Part shown: piece after piece, positions 18,374-27,081 of the stretch | How the letters are laid out: each line of letters opens with the position of its first letter | Numbering within the stretch: the stretch's first letter is position 1 | The notes under the pieces: model-generated | Databases searched by the model: none | Seen by the model: the letters and a program-made list of their open reading frames with translations, nothing else | What the model was told of the DNA's origin: nothing | Position numbers and translations under genes: made by a program | Assembly: GCA_037447655.1 (NCBI GenBank) | Contig: JBBHKE010001328.1 | Span: 64,001-91,081, forward strand | Length of the DNA: 27,081 bases | Direction: 5' to 3' | Origin: Zygnema cylindricum | Lineage: Eukaryota > Streptophyta > Zygnematophyceae > Zygnematales > Zygnemataceae

Positions 18374-18745
18374 TGTTAAATTATTAGATTTATAAAGTAT
18401 TGATGTATAGCTTAGCTTAAAATAGAAAATAAAAGTTTAGGTGTCCGCCACCATCTTTTCCCTATCCCCATACTTGTTCTAGTCATCAAGGAAAGAAAGG
18501 GCGGTGAGCCATGGTTGCAAATAAGTCATTTCTAAAATTGCCGAAATTAACCGAACCTCCCACTAGCAAAACGAGGAGAAGCGGCCGGCCGGATTGTCGT
18601 GAAGTCCGTTAAAACACGTGGGTGTGATTAGTATTTAATCATGCCGAGTTCACTAATAGATTAACGGAATTACGGATGTAACATAAAAACAAACGAAATA
18701 TAGTAACGGAAACCGCACAAAAAAATTCCCCTGATTGATTTTGAG
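18374..18745 (+). repeat. 3' LTR of relic B, 5' portion
   Basis: Starts TGTTAAATTA after the PPT and contains hairpin H3 and the conserved gagccatggttgc edge. After about 18560 it no longer clearly aligns with LTRs C or F. The right boundary is uncertain, because a reversed LTR 3'-end piece follows. Confidence 0.6.
18441..18517 (+). other. Conserved LTR hairpin, copy H3
   Basis: CCGCC (18445-18449) pairs with GGCGG (18500-18504), extended by C/T and A/G stretches (TTTTCC/GGAAAG). The loop keeps ccccatacttgtt and gtcatcaagg. The stem sequence differs from all other copies while pairing is kept. Confidence 0.65.
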
Positions 18746-18747
18746 CG

Positions 18748-18900
18748 GCTAGAGGAATCTCGAGATCTCCATAAGTTCTCGAGGGTCAGCAAGCCTCTAA
18801 GATAATTTGATTCTTTGTGTTTCAAAGAAGAACAAATGCCACCGTGATGTCCGATCATCTCACCAGGCAAGACTCTCGAGTGACATACAAGACTACCCTG
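18748..18900 (-). repeat. Diverged family-2 LTR 3' end, reversed
   Basis: aatctcgagatctccataagttctcgag, then aagcctctaagataa, ttctttgtgtttcaa, aatgccacc and ggcaagactctcgagt align in order with 26731-26890 (reverse-oriented LTR). It is more diverged than the other copies, and its right limit is unclear. Confidence 0.6.
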
Positions 18901-19634
18901 TTTCTAAATAGAGTTTGTCACCTTTTAGGTCGATAGTGATTTTCTGTTTTTCTGTCTCTATTCAATAAATTTGCCACGATGTACCGGGAAATCTATTCAA
19001 TTTTCGCATAAATGTATACGCCTTTGTGCGTTATTTACGAGCCATGGTTTCGGGCCGACAATGTCATATCGGACTGCGCCGCAATCTAAAGATAACGCAT
19101 CCAATGTAACATTGTCGATGTAATAATGACTGAACAAAACAAATGCCGCTCCGCTATTTCGGGTCGCCCGATGAATCACATTAATCGAGTTCAAAAAAAA
19201 AAATGTGGGTTTATTAAAGAAGGCGCGGGTATTACTTATACGCACAGAACCCATTTACTCTGTTTTCTATATCCGAACAATACGCTAGTCGAATTATCTC
19301 ACGACGAATATCAAATATAGTACTTAACACCATTAATGCACCGCCACGTTACCGTCCGGCAGTAATATTGTTCACTCCGCCTACATATCTTTACCAGCCT
19401 TCTAATATATATTTCCAAAACCGGATAGCTAGGTAGTCGCGAGTTTCTGACATGATCTTTAATGAGTTGATAGACGCCGCATATTTCTATTTGTGTAGAA
19501 AATACGCAGGACCATTAATTTCTTTGTTTTCATTTGCCCTTTCTTCTTTCGCATTCCCCTGTAAATTAGGAGAAGCCTGGTCTCGCTACCATTCCCCTAC
19601 GATTCAAACCATTATTTTGTTTCTTCAACACGCA
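18901..19634. other. Unassigned stretch between copia relics
   Basis: No recognisable protein or repeat. Two short plus-strand frames (19126-19320 and 19452-19640) have no similarity I recognise. Higher CpG than the surrounding LTRs (gcgccgcaat, gggtcgcccg) suggests non-transposon, single-copy DNA, but this is only an impression. Confidence 0.45.
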
Positions 19635-21393
19635 GTTTGATGTCCATGTGTGCTTTAAAATGACGTTAGATTAGCGATTGCCATGAATCACAAAAAAAAA
19701 ATTGCACACCACTCTTAAGGTGACCAAGCTCACCAAACAAAGACTTGACCCACATCAATTCTTTTACAGCAGACCAAGAGGCCATATACCCAGCCTCCAT
19801 GGTCGACTGAGCAATTACTTTTTGCTGTTTGCTTTTCCAACAGCAAGCCCCATCACCCACATATAATACATATCCAGAAGTGCATCTCCTCATCGGAACA
19901 TCACCATAACTGGCATCAATCCAAGTGGTGATGTTAGTATTCTCCCCACCCAAACGAAACCATAGATCCCTAGTTCCTATCAAACATCTAAGAACTCTCT
20001 TAGCTTCCTCCCAATCCCTCTTAGTGGGAGCATTTAGACTTATACTCAGCACTCCTACAGCTGCAGCTAAATCCGGCTGGGTACAATTCATAAAATAGAT
20101 TAGACTTCCCACTACTTGCCTGTAAGGAATAGACTGCATAAACTTCTGTTCTTCGAAGATAATTCCTCGTCCAATGCATGAACTTCTATTCTTCAGGAGA
20201 TAATTCCTCGTCCTAGACTATGACTCCTTCCTCACTCCCCTCACTTCCCTTCTTCAACTCCATTGGAGTTTTACAACTATTAGCTTTATCCATCTGAAAA
20301 TTTTCAAGCATGTTCCCTATTGCTTCCTTTTAAGTCAATCTTATAATCTTTCTTTTTTGGTCTCTCTCTACTTGAATTCCCAAAATATATTTTGCTTCCC
20401 CCATATCCTTCATTTCAAATCTCTCCTTAAGATCGGTTAGTTTATTAATTTTTTCCATTGATTTACTTACAACAAGCAAATCATCAACATAAATTGCAAT
20501 AAATATAAAACCTTCCTCATCTTCGAAAAAACAGATTGAGTGATGTGAGGTGATCCGGGTATATCCCAAACCGGTAAGAAACTCATCAAGATTTTTATTC
20601 CACTGTCGAGGAGCCTGTTTCAAACCATAAAGAGATTTAATCAGTCGACATACCTTACTCCCCTCTCCTTCCTCCACAAATCCTTCGGGTTGTCGCATAA
20701 AAATCTCCTCTTCCAATTCTCCATGCAAAAAGGCTGTCTTGATGTCCATGTGGTGCATTTCCATGTCTGCCGTTGCTACCAGGCTGAGAAGAATGCGGAC
20801 GGAGGGAAATCTGACGACCGGGGCAAAGGTTTCCTCGTAGTCAATTCCCTCCTTTTGTGTAAAACCCTTTGCCACTAATCGGCCTTTTAGCGCTCCATTG
20901 TATTATTTGGGTTCAGTTTTAAATTGAAAACCCTTTTACAACCGATTTGTTTTCGGTTCGGTAGACAATTCACCAGCTCCCAAGTATCGGCTGCCATAAT
21001 TGAGGCCATCTCCTCATTGATGGCTGTCTTCCTCCGGTTTCTTCTGGACAAGTCATCGCCTCTGCATAAAATTAAGGTTCATCTTGATGAGATAGTAAAG
21101 TTACCTTGTTATTAACCTGTTTTTCTTGCTATCTTTTGCTACTTCTCCTCCCCCCCTCAAAATTTGAGGCCAGGATAGATGGTTATCGTGGATTCTTTCG
21201 AACAATCTCCGCTTCTCCCCTATCCCTTGATTCCAAATCAATTTCCACCACGTCTTCCGCTTCGGGTAGAGTTATCATTAGAGTTTCCACAGCCGAGTCC
21301 TTTTTGGGTCTGATTTGTACCTGCAAGAAAGACATCTTCTCTAAAACGTGGATAGTTAAGAAACTCAAAGTCATCGGAATTTTCTGATTCAAA
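19635..21393 (-). pseudogene. Copia relic C': left arm of palindrome, linker to RNase H
   Basis: Minus strand from 21393: integrase-RT linker (SENSDDFE…NYPRFRED, DSAVET, EAEDVVEIDLESRDRGEAE, GGRRSSKR then TAG at 21130-21132), a decayed RT N-terminus, then RT with LVAKGFTQ-type start, IDYEETFAPVVRF, HHMDIKTAFLHGELEEE, LYGLKQAPRQWNK, AIYVDDLLVVSKS (YVDD intact), EMKDMGEAKYILGIQ, a TAA at the Gln of LTQKEAIGN, and RNase H (IPYRQVVGSLIYF, DASYGD, CWKSKQQKVIAQSTMEA). It ends in frameshifted CDN and KAHMDIK remnants, cut at 19635. A 40-bp tandem duplication lies at 20136-20215. It is about 92% identical to relic C in a sampled 170-bp stretch. Confidence 0.88.
20136..20215 (-). repeat. 40-bp tandem duplication in relic C'
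   Basis: Two copies starting gcat(a/g)aacttct, each running through ttcttc and ataattcctcgtcc, period 40 bp. Absent from the right arm, so it arose after the arms separated. It shifts the reading frame. Confidence 0.8.
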
Positions 21394-21399
21394 ATCAGA

Positions 21400-23348
21400 T
21401 TTGAATCAGAAAATTCCGATGACTTTGAGCTTCCAAACTATCCACGTTTTAGAGAAGATGCAAAATTTCGATAACTTTGATCTTCCTAACTATCCACGTT
21501 TTAGAGAAGATGACCTAATTGCAGGTACAAATCAGACCGAAAAGGACTCGGCTGTGGAAACTCCAATGACAACTCTACCGGAAGCAGAAGACGTGGTGGA
21601 AATTGTTTTGGAATCAAGGGATAGGGGAGAAGCGGAGATTGTTCGAAAGAATCCACGAGAACCATCTATTCTGGCCTTAGATTTTGAGGGGGGGAGGAGA
21701 AGTAGCAAAAGATAGCAAGAAAAACAGGTTAATAACAAGGTAACTAAACCATCTCGTCAAGATGAACCTCAATCTTATAGAGAGGCGATGACTTGTCCAG
21801 AAAGAAACCGGTGGAAGACAGCCATCAATGAGGAGATGGCCTCAATTATGGCAGCCGATACTTGGGAGCTGGTGGATTGTCCACCTAACCGAAAACCAAT
21901 CGGTTGTAAGTGGGTTTTCAAATTAAAACTGAACCCAGATAATACAATGGAGCGCTACAAGGCCGATTAGTGGCAAAGGGTTTTACAGAAAAAATGAGAG
22001 AATTGACTACGAAGAAACCTTTACCCCGGTCGTCCGATTTCCCTTCGTCCGCATACTTCTCAGCCTGGTAGCTGCGGAAGACATGGAAGTGCACCAGATG
22101 GACATCAAGACAACCTTTTTGCATGAAGAATTGGAAGAGGAGATTTTCATGCGACAACCCGAAGGGTTTGTGGAGGAAGGAGAGGAGAGTAAGGTATGCC
22201 GGTTGATTAAATCTCTTTATGGTTTGAAACAGGCGCCTCGACAGTGGAATAAAAAGCTTGATGAGTTTCTTACCGGTTTGGGATATACCCGGATCAGCTC
22301 AGATCACTCAATTTGTTTTTTCGAAGATGAGGAAGGTTTTATATTTATTGGAATTTATGATGATAATTTGCTTGTTGTAAGAAAACCAATGGAAAAAATT
22401 AATAAACTGAAAACCGATCTTAAAAGGAGATTTGAAATGAAGGATATGTGGGAATAAAAATATATTTTAGGAATTCAAGTAGAGAAAGACCGTAAAAGAA
22501 AGATTATAAGATTGACTCAAAAAGAAGCAATAGGGAACATGCTTGAAAAAAATCAGATGGATAAAGCTAATAGTTGTAAAACTCCAATGGAGTTGAAGAA
22601 GGGAAGTGAGGGGAGTGAGGAAGGAGTCATAGTCTTGGACGAGGAATTATCTCCTGAAGAACAGAAGTTCATGCAGACTATTCCTTACAGGCAAGTAGTG
22701 GGAAGTCTAATCTATTTTATAAATTGTACCCAGCCAGATTTAGTTGCAGCTGTAGGAGTACTGAGTATAAGTCTAAATGTTCCAACTAAGAAGGATTGGG
22801 AGGCAGCTAAGAGAGTCCTTAGATACTACATGGGAACTAGGGATCTATGGTTGCATTTGGGTGGGGAGAATACTGACATCACTACTTCGAGTGATGCCAG
22901 TTATGGTGATGCTCCGATAAGGAGATGGACTTCTGGATATGTTTTAAATGTTGGTGATGGGGCTTGCTGTTGGAGTAGCAAACAACAAAAAGTTGTTGCT
23001 CAGTCCACCATGGAGGCTGAGTATATGGCCTCTTGCTCTGCTGTAAAAGTATTGATGTGGGTCAAGTCTTTGCTTGGTGAGCTTGGTCACCTTAAGAGTT
23101 ATGTGCAGAAAATATTTTGTGATAATCAGGCAGCAATCGCTATTTCTGCCAATCCTAAACATCAATTTAAAGCAAAACACATAGACATCAAACTCAGCTT
23201 TGTTAGAGAGAAAGTAGAAAACAAAATAATCAGTTTAGAGTATCGACCTGATACTAAGATGGTAGCAGATATGATGACCAAACCTGTGCCTTCCCGTAAG
23301 CTATTTTTTTGCAGGGAGAAGTGTGGTCTGAAATTAAAGATTGACTAG
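21400..23348 (+). pseudogene. Copia relic C: right arm of palindrome, linker to pol end
   Basis: Plus-strand family-2 pol: linker (52-bp tandem duplication 21418-21521 shifts frame), GGRRSSKR then TAG 21713-21715, MTCPERNRWKTAINEEMASIM, CKWVFKLKLNPDNTMERYKA, a 1-nt loss near 21962 and a second frameshift in the KGFTQK block, MDIKTTFLHEELEEE, LYGLKQAPRQWNKKL, GIYDDNLLVV (catalytic YVDD lost), a TAA after DMWE, then an intact 278-codon stretch LTQKEAIGNMLEK to EKCGLKLKID covering RNase H (SSDASYGDA, STMEAEYMAS, FCDNQAAIAIS, KHIDIKLSFVREK). It ends 13 nt before the LTR, as expected. No gag, protease or integrase core is present. Confidence 0.9.
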
Positions 23349-23361
23349 AAAATAAGGGGAG
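23349..23361 (+). promoter_or_regulatory. Polypurine tract of relic C
   Basis: AAAATAAGGGGAG followed directly by the LTR start TGTAGAAATT. Confidence 0.8.
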
Positions 23362-23425
23362 TGTAGAAATTAATGGTCCTTTAAAGTATTTTCTAGGTCT
23401 AAATAGAAATATAGAAAGAAGCCGA

Positions 23426-23512
23426 GGCAGTCTACCTCTAACTTCTCTCTCGAACTCTCAAACTTGTCGCAGTCACTGAGAAATTGGAGAGGAAGCTAGA
23501 GCCATGGCTACC
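23426..23512 (+). other. Conserved LTR hairpin, copy H4
   Basis: CTCTAaCTTC (23436-23445) pairs with GAAGcTAGAG (23492-23501), with one A-C mismatch. Loop acttgtcgcagtcactgag and edge gagccatggctacc match the family. Confidence 0.7.
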
Positions 23513-23566
23513 TAGGCTATCCAGAGGTTTACGGGAAAATATATTTTAGTTAGGGGTTTATTTATT

Positions 23567-23649
23567 AAAAAGGTATGTGCCGGCCACAGGAATTGAACCT
23601 GGTACCCGCCGTACGGCAAGCACCCGGTAGCCGGTAACCTTAGCCGTTA
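23567..23649 (-). other. tRNA-like module T2 with a perfect B box
   Basis: On the minus strand TAACGGCTAAGG (23638-23649) is A-box-like, and GGTTCAATTCC (23589-23599) fits the B-box consensus exactly, flanked by CAGG/CCTG so that a T-arm can form. A T5 run (23567-23571) follows. No full cloverleaf closes, so it is not called a tRNA gene. Confidence 0.5.
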
Positions 23650-24022
23650 AGTCTTTAGGTAGTGTTACGTACTATATGGTTTGATATTTAATTAAACATT
23701 AATACGTAGGATAATTCATTTAACTATAATTGTTTACGGGATACATAGATCCGGTAATGTAAAAGTACGGATTACGGTACGGATAAGAAATCAATACCGC
23801 GTATTTATTTCTTTAGCGAAACGAATACCGCGCATGTATTTATTACGGCTACGATTAAATGTGCATTTCATCCGACGGCCAGAATTAGCACCGAGGTTGC
23901 GGAAGATGATTTTGGCGGTTTGTGGTCATCGCCACATCGAATGACACGTGGCGAAATTACATTGGATCGTGGTATCTCCGGAGATTACAGCACCAAATCC
24001 GGATATGACATGTCCTACAATG

Positions 24023-24065
24023 TCCGTACATAAAGTACACTGGCAACTGTACTTTTGTGTACGGA
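24023..24065 (+). other. GTAC-rich hairpin in LTR C
   Basis: TCCGTACA…AAGTACA pairs with TGTACTT…TGTACGGA around ctggcaac. LTR F has diverged equivalents near 25645-25665 and 25789-25836, and the LTR at the right window end begins to show the same arm (27057-27081). Confidence 0.6.
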
Positions 24066-24397
24066 ACTGTAATCTGATTGGCTCCGTACATCAGTAGATA
24101 GAGTCTATGAGAGAGATAAGACTTAGAAAAATTAGGAGATAGGACCCTCTCTCCGAAAGAGCTTCTGTACAAAAGGTCAACTTTGACCCTCTATAACTTA
24201 CTGCTCAGAGGAGCAAATTTAGAGATTCTTTTTGCTAGTGACTCAAGGGAGTCATGTCTTTACAAGGGTGAAGGTGGTCAGAGTTATTGTCTGCCAAGGT
24301 GGTAGTTGTTCTTGCTGAAACACAAAGGGGTCAGGGTTATCCTAGAGGCTTCTTGAAGCTGTCCACTCTGAGGACTTATCGAGTTCTCAAAGTTTCA

Positions 24398-25133
24398 CTT
24401 TTTAAATTTATTCCCAAAAAATATTTCTCCTCCCTTAAATCTTTCATTAAATATTCCTCTTTGTACCCATATGAGAGTTTCATGATTAGTGTATTAATCT
24501 TTCTCTCCTCAGATTCTACATATCCCGCACTAGAAGGCTCAACATATAATGCAACAATATCATTGCAAAACTCTATCATGCTACCGCCTTTATAAGTATA
24601 GGCCTCTAATTCCTGTTTTACTATATGATGCCTCTGTATAGTCTTAATCTTATAAATCTGAATTAGTGCTTCCCATAACTCTGAAGACTTGATTAGACTT
24701 AAAAGAGTGATAGCTATGGACTTAGCCACATATCTAAGTATGAGATGTTTTGCTATAGTGTTTTCATATTCCCAAATATTTCTATCATTTTCTTCAATTT
24801 TTGGTTCAGTTATAACCCCCACAAATGGAACCGTAGCTGAGAGCCTAGCTCCCCTCACCATAGGTGTCCCTTTATCCTTCTCCCCTATTACCCATTCCAC
24901 GGTAATGATTTTTCTTTCACCTTCAGTTGCATCTGAACTCCTGTTGGTTTTTCTGGGCAGCCCCAGATGATTCTCCATAGTGAGCTCCTCCAAAGTCCGC
25001 TGGCGGACACCTCACTTGTCCCGAAACAATTCCCCATAAGTGCTTCTCGAAAAGCAACCCCTCCATCGTAAACTCTCAATAAGTGAAGTATGTTCCATCG
25101 AACATAGGCACCCTAGATGGTGGGCCCATAACT
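24398..25133 (-). pseudogene. Copia relic F gag fragment
   Basis: The minus strand starts at the ATG inside the PBS (25127-25129): MGPPSRVPMFDGTYF, matching the gag start of element A. After a stop and a rearranged stretch, gag homology resumes with WEYENTIAKHLILRYV, LIKSSELWEALIQIY, HIVKQELEAYTYKGGSMIEFCN, YVEPSSAG, LIMKLSYGYKEEYL. It is cut at 24398 by the end of LTR C. No in-frame Met lies between an upstream TAA in the LTR and the PBS ATG, so this ATG is the only candidate start seen. Confidence 0.75.
25119..25133 (-). promoter_or_regulatory. Primer-binding site of relic F (half-tRNA initiator Met)
   Basis: The minus strand reads AGTTATGGGCCCACC directly after the LTR end GAATTTCA. Same anticodon-arm match as element A, with one change at its first base, and again with the ATG in frame with gag. 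Confidence 0.8.
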
Positions 25134-26189
25134 TGAAATTCTATGGGCTCCACTACCACACTGAATTCGCAGGTCCAAAGGAAGCTAATGTAGATAGTGC
25201 TGTCTGCAAGTTAATAAAAACCCAAATGATTGACCCCTTGACAATTATAACCCCATTACAGCTTCACCCCTGTGAAAAAAGACTTTCTGTGTGCTCAGTT
25301 CCACCACAGAATGCAAAGTAAGAATATGAGATTTGGACACATTCACCCACTTTGAATTTCCAATAGAAATACAGCCACCCAGAGAGGCAAAAACTCTAAC
25401 CGACTACACCCCTGTGTAGCGTGGACTCCCTTGAGTCTGGAACAAAAAGAATCACTGAAAATGGTCAACTGAATTGATAGTTATGGCTGGCCAAAGTTTG
25501 CCATTTATACAAGGTGCTCTTTGGGAGAGGCAGCTACCTACCAGATATATTCTAAGTCCTAAACCCCTCTCTAAAACCTCTAGTATTGAGGTACGGACCA
25601 ATCACATTGCTGTATAGTACATAAAGGTAAAAATTCCGGTGTACCTTTTGTACGGTCATCGTAGGACATGGCTAAATAGTCAACACATGTCCTATCTGGG
25701 TTCGCCCTTATAATCTCTGGAATTTCTGCCTCCGAATCTTATCTCTCCACGTGGTGCCAAGTCATGCCGCATCAGAATAATGGTACCGTACAAAAAAGGT
25801 CAAGTGCTGGAGTACTTTCTGTACGTACATTGTACGATGTCGCCATTGTGCGACATTTGTCACTTCCAGATTTGTGTTCTGCCGTTCCGGAAATTTCGTA
25901 ATCCCGTACGATGTTGCCACGTGTCATCCGGAGTGGCGGCGTCTGCAAACTGCAAAAATTTCCTTTCCGCGATGTCGGCGCTTACCATGGCCGTCTGATT
26001 TACATCGTCATTTAAACGGACCGTAGAAATAAATGTCCGTACTATTTATTTCGTCCGATACTAAAAGTACAACTGTGTCTATGCCCTATATATCTTAATC
26101 CAATTAAATGGAAAACCCTACTTATAAGTATATAATTATATATCAAACCCTATATGTCCTAGCACTATTCTTAGACTAAAAGGACAAAG

Positions 26190-26260
26190 CTAACGAGTGC
26201 GTGACGTTAGACGGACGGTAGGTACCAAGATCAATTCTTGGGTCGTCAAATACTTTTTTT
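26190..26260 (+). other. tRNA-like module T3 in LTR F
   Basis: It is the position equivalent of T2: CCAAG-ATCAATT-CTTGG forms a perfect 5-bp T-arm-like stem (about 26225-26241), preceded by CTAACG…CGTTAG and followed by T7 (26254-26260). The B box is degenerate (AGATCAATTCT). Confidence 0.4.
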
Positions 26261-26304
26261 AGTAAACATACGTATTATCTACTTCTGTCTCTCTGGAGAG
26301 CTTA

Positions 26305-26390
26305 GGCAGTCATGGCTCTAGCTCCCTTGCAGCCTTCAGTGATTACAACAAGTGTGGGGGCTTGGAGAAGGGAGCTAGAGGCAGACTGCC
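26305..26390 (-). other. Conserved LTR hairpin, copy H5
   Basis: CTCTAGCTCCCTT (26316-26328) pairs perfectly over 13 bp with AAGGGAGCTAGAG (26368-26380). The loop in LTR orientation has cccccacacttgttgtaa followed by tcactgaagg; edges are gccatgactgcc and ggcagtctgcc. This is the best-preserved stem of the five. Confidence 0.8.
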
Positions 26391-26441
26391 TCTACTCTTT
26401 TTCTATCTAATAAAGACCTAAAAAATACCCAAATATCAACA

Positions 26442-26726
26442 AAAACAAAAAAATGGTGCTACGAGGGAGATAATCAAATATAAAGCTAGATTGGTGTACA
26501 ATGGCTTTCAAAAAGTAGAGGGGGTTGACTATTCGGAAACATATGCACCGGTGGTTAAATTTGATTTCTTGAGAATGATAATTGCGATTGTGGATGCGGG
26601 AAATAAGCATATACATCAAATAGTTATAGAAACCTCTTTTTTAAATGGAGAGTTAAAAGAGGAGGTTTATATGAAGACGCTGGAGGGTGTGCTTTCAAAG
26701 GGTGGAAAAGTATGGCGGCTGCGAAA
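26442..26726 (+). pseudogene. Relic G: RT fragment of a different copia lineage
   Basis: One open stretch of about 90 codons: EIIKYKARLVYNGFQKVEGVDYSETYAPVVKF, then LRMIIAIV, HIHQIVIETSFLNGELKEEVYMKTLEG and KVWRL. It matches the RT N-terminal blocks of copia, but the spelling (FQKVEGVDYSETYAPVVKF against FTQKEGIDYEETFAPVVRF) sets it apart from families 1 and 2. It is cut on the left by LTR F and on the right by the LTR at 26727, so it is older than both insertions. Confidence 0.8.
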
Positions 26727-27081
26727 TGAAACTCTGAGACCTCCATAAGTCCTCAGAGTGGACAGCTTCCAAGAAGCCTCTAGGATAACCCTGACCCCTT
26801 TGTGTTTCAACAAAAATAACTGCCACCCTGACTGAAAGTAACTCTGACAAACTTCACCCCTGTGAAGGCAAGACTCCCCTGAGTCGATAGCAAATATAAT
26901 CTCTGAATTTGCTCCCCTGAGCAGTAAGTTATGGAGGGTCAAAGTTGACCATTTGTACAGAAGCTCTCTGGGAGAGAGGGTCCTATCTTCTAATTTTTCT
27001 AAGTCCTATCTCTCTCACAGACTCTATCTACTGATGTACGGAACCAATCAGGTTACAATTCCGTACACAAAAGTACAACTG
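26727..27081 (-). repeat. Family-2 LTR, reversed, running off the window
   Basis: The left limit TGAAACTCTGAGACCTCC at 26727 is the reverse of an LTR 3' end (…GAGTTTCA). It aligns to the end of the window with the reverse of 15617-15936 and 24040-24397. No PBS adjoins it, so it is a solo LTR or the 3' LTR of a minus-strand element; cgaaa (26722-26726) would be the target duplication. Confidence 0.8.

Larger units (their letters stand above)
19635..23193. repeat. Giant near-palindrome, arms about 1.76-1.79 kb, 6-nt spacer
   Basis: Left arm 19635-21393 and right arm 21400-23193 are reverse complements, spaced by atcaga (21394-21399). The centre …TTTTCTGATTCAAA/TTTGAATCAGAAAA… is perfect for at least 24 bp. 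Arms share the SSKR-stop codon, but differ by point changes, a 40-bp duplication (left) and a 52-bp duplication (right). Confidence 0.85.
23362..24397 (+). repeat. 3' LTR of relic C (1036 bp)
   Basis: Runs from TGTAGAAATT after the PPT to …CTCAAAGTTTCA at 24397. In order: hairpin H4, reversed tRNA-like module T2, an AT-rich part, a GTAC-rich hairpin (24023-24065), gattggctccgtacatcagtag, and the 3' third shared with 15617-15936. Its whole length aligns, reversed, with LTR F (25134-26441). Right after it comes minus-strand gag of F, so C probably inserted into F's gag. Confidence 0.8.
25134..26441 (-). repeat. 5' LTR of relic F (about 1308 bp)
   Basis: The minus strand starts TGTTGATATTT at 26441 and ends GAATTTCA at 25134, directly before the PBS. 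It contains H5, the T3 module and repeated GTAC/TCGCCA elements (about 25640-25920), which make it about 270 bp longer than LTR C. It aligns in reverse with 23362-24397 in order along its length, with considerable divergence. Confidence 0.75.

Noticed and set aside
23567-23649. A true tRNA gene
   Set aside because: The B box and T-arm fit, but no 7-bp acceptor stem closes at the right distance and no clear anticodon arm forms.
23362-26441. A DNA transposon with 1-kb terminal inverted repeats that captured a gag fragment
   Set aside because: First impression from the inverted arms. PPT and PBS positions show the arms are two LTRs of separate copia elements in opposite orientation.

Overview
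The window looks like eukaryotic nuclear DNA: gene-poor, AT-rich, and dominated by broken Ty1/copia LTR retrotransposons. The one host-like gene has intron-type polypyrimidine/AG boundaries. The lineage cannot be fixed from sequence alone. The copia primer-binding sites match the anticodon arm of initiator tRNA-Met (a half-tRNA primer, as in Drosophila copia) rather than the tRNA 3' end usual in land-plant copia, so algal, protist or animal hosts stay open.

Layout. 1-1.8 kb: a decayed CCCH zinc-finger gene with upstream CT-rich intron sequence. 1.8-7.9 kb: no convincing gene, but several repeat systems: a 75-bp tandem duplication, a degenerate minisatellite (2.78-3.47 kb), a 60-bp tandem pair with an internal palindrome, and two dispersed repeats (4.0-4.8 and 6.4-7.2 kb) that share an apparently identical 576-bp core inside diverged flanks. 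7.9-8.5 kb: inverted copies of the LTR start of copia family 2 around a tRNA-like module.

8.5-15.6 kb: a minus-strand family-2 copia relic (DE), split by a structurally complete family-1 element (A, 9189-14740). A has 713-bp LTRs, a half-tRNA PBS, a PPT, a gag and pol with a few lesions, and a 5-bp target duplication. Joining the two DE halves at that duplication restores DE's reading frame. 15.6-18.6 kb: an LTR piece and a plus-strand copia relic (B). 18.9-19.6 kb: unassigned. 19.6-23.2 kb: a large near-palindrome made of two head-to-head copia pol copies (C' minus, C plus) with a 6-nt spacer. 23.4-27.1 kb: the C 3' LTR, a minus-strand gag, PBS and 1.3-kb LTR (F), an RT fragment of another copia lineage (G), and an LTR running off the end.

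Main points of interest. In both copia families the half-tRNA PBS lies inside the gag reading frame and itself contains an ATG; in family 1 the open frame also runs 46 codons back into the LTR. Family-2 LTRs carry a hairpin whose loop is conserved while its stem changes in step on both sides (five copies), and a tRNA-like A/B-box module. Nothing here forms a host pathway; the layers record nested insertion, inversion and decay.
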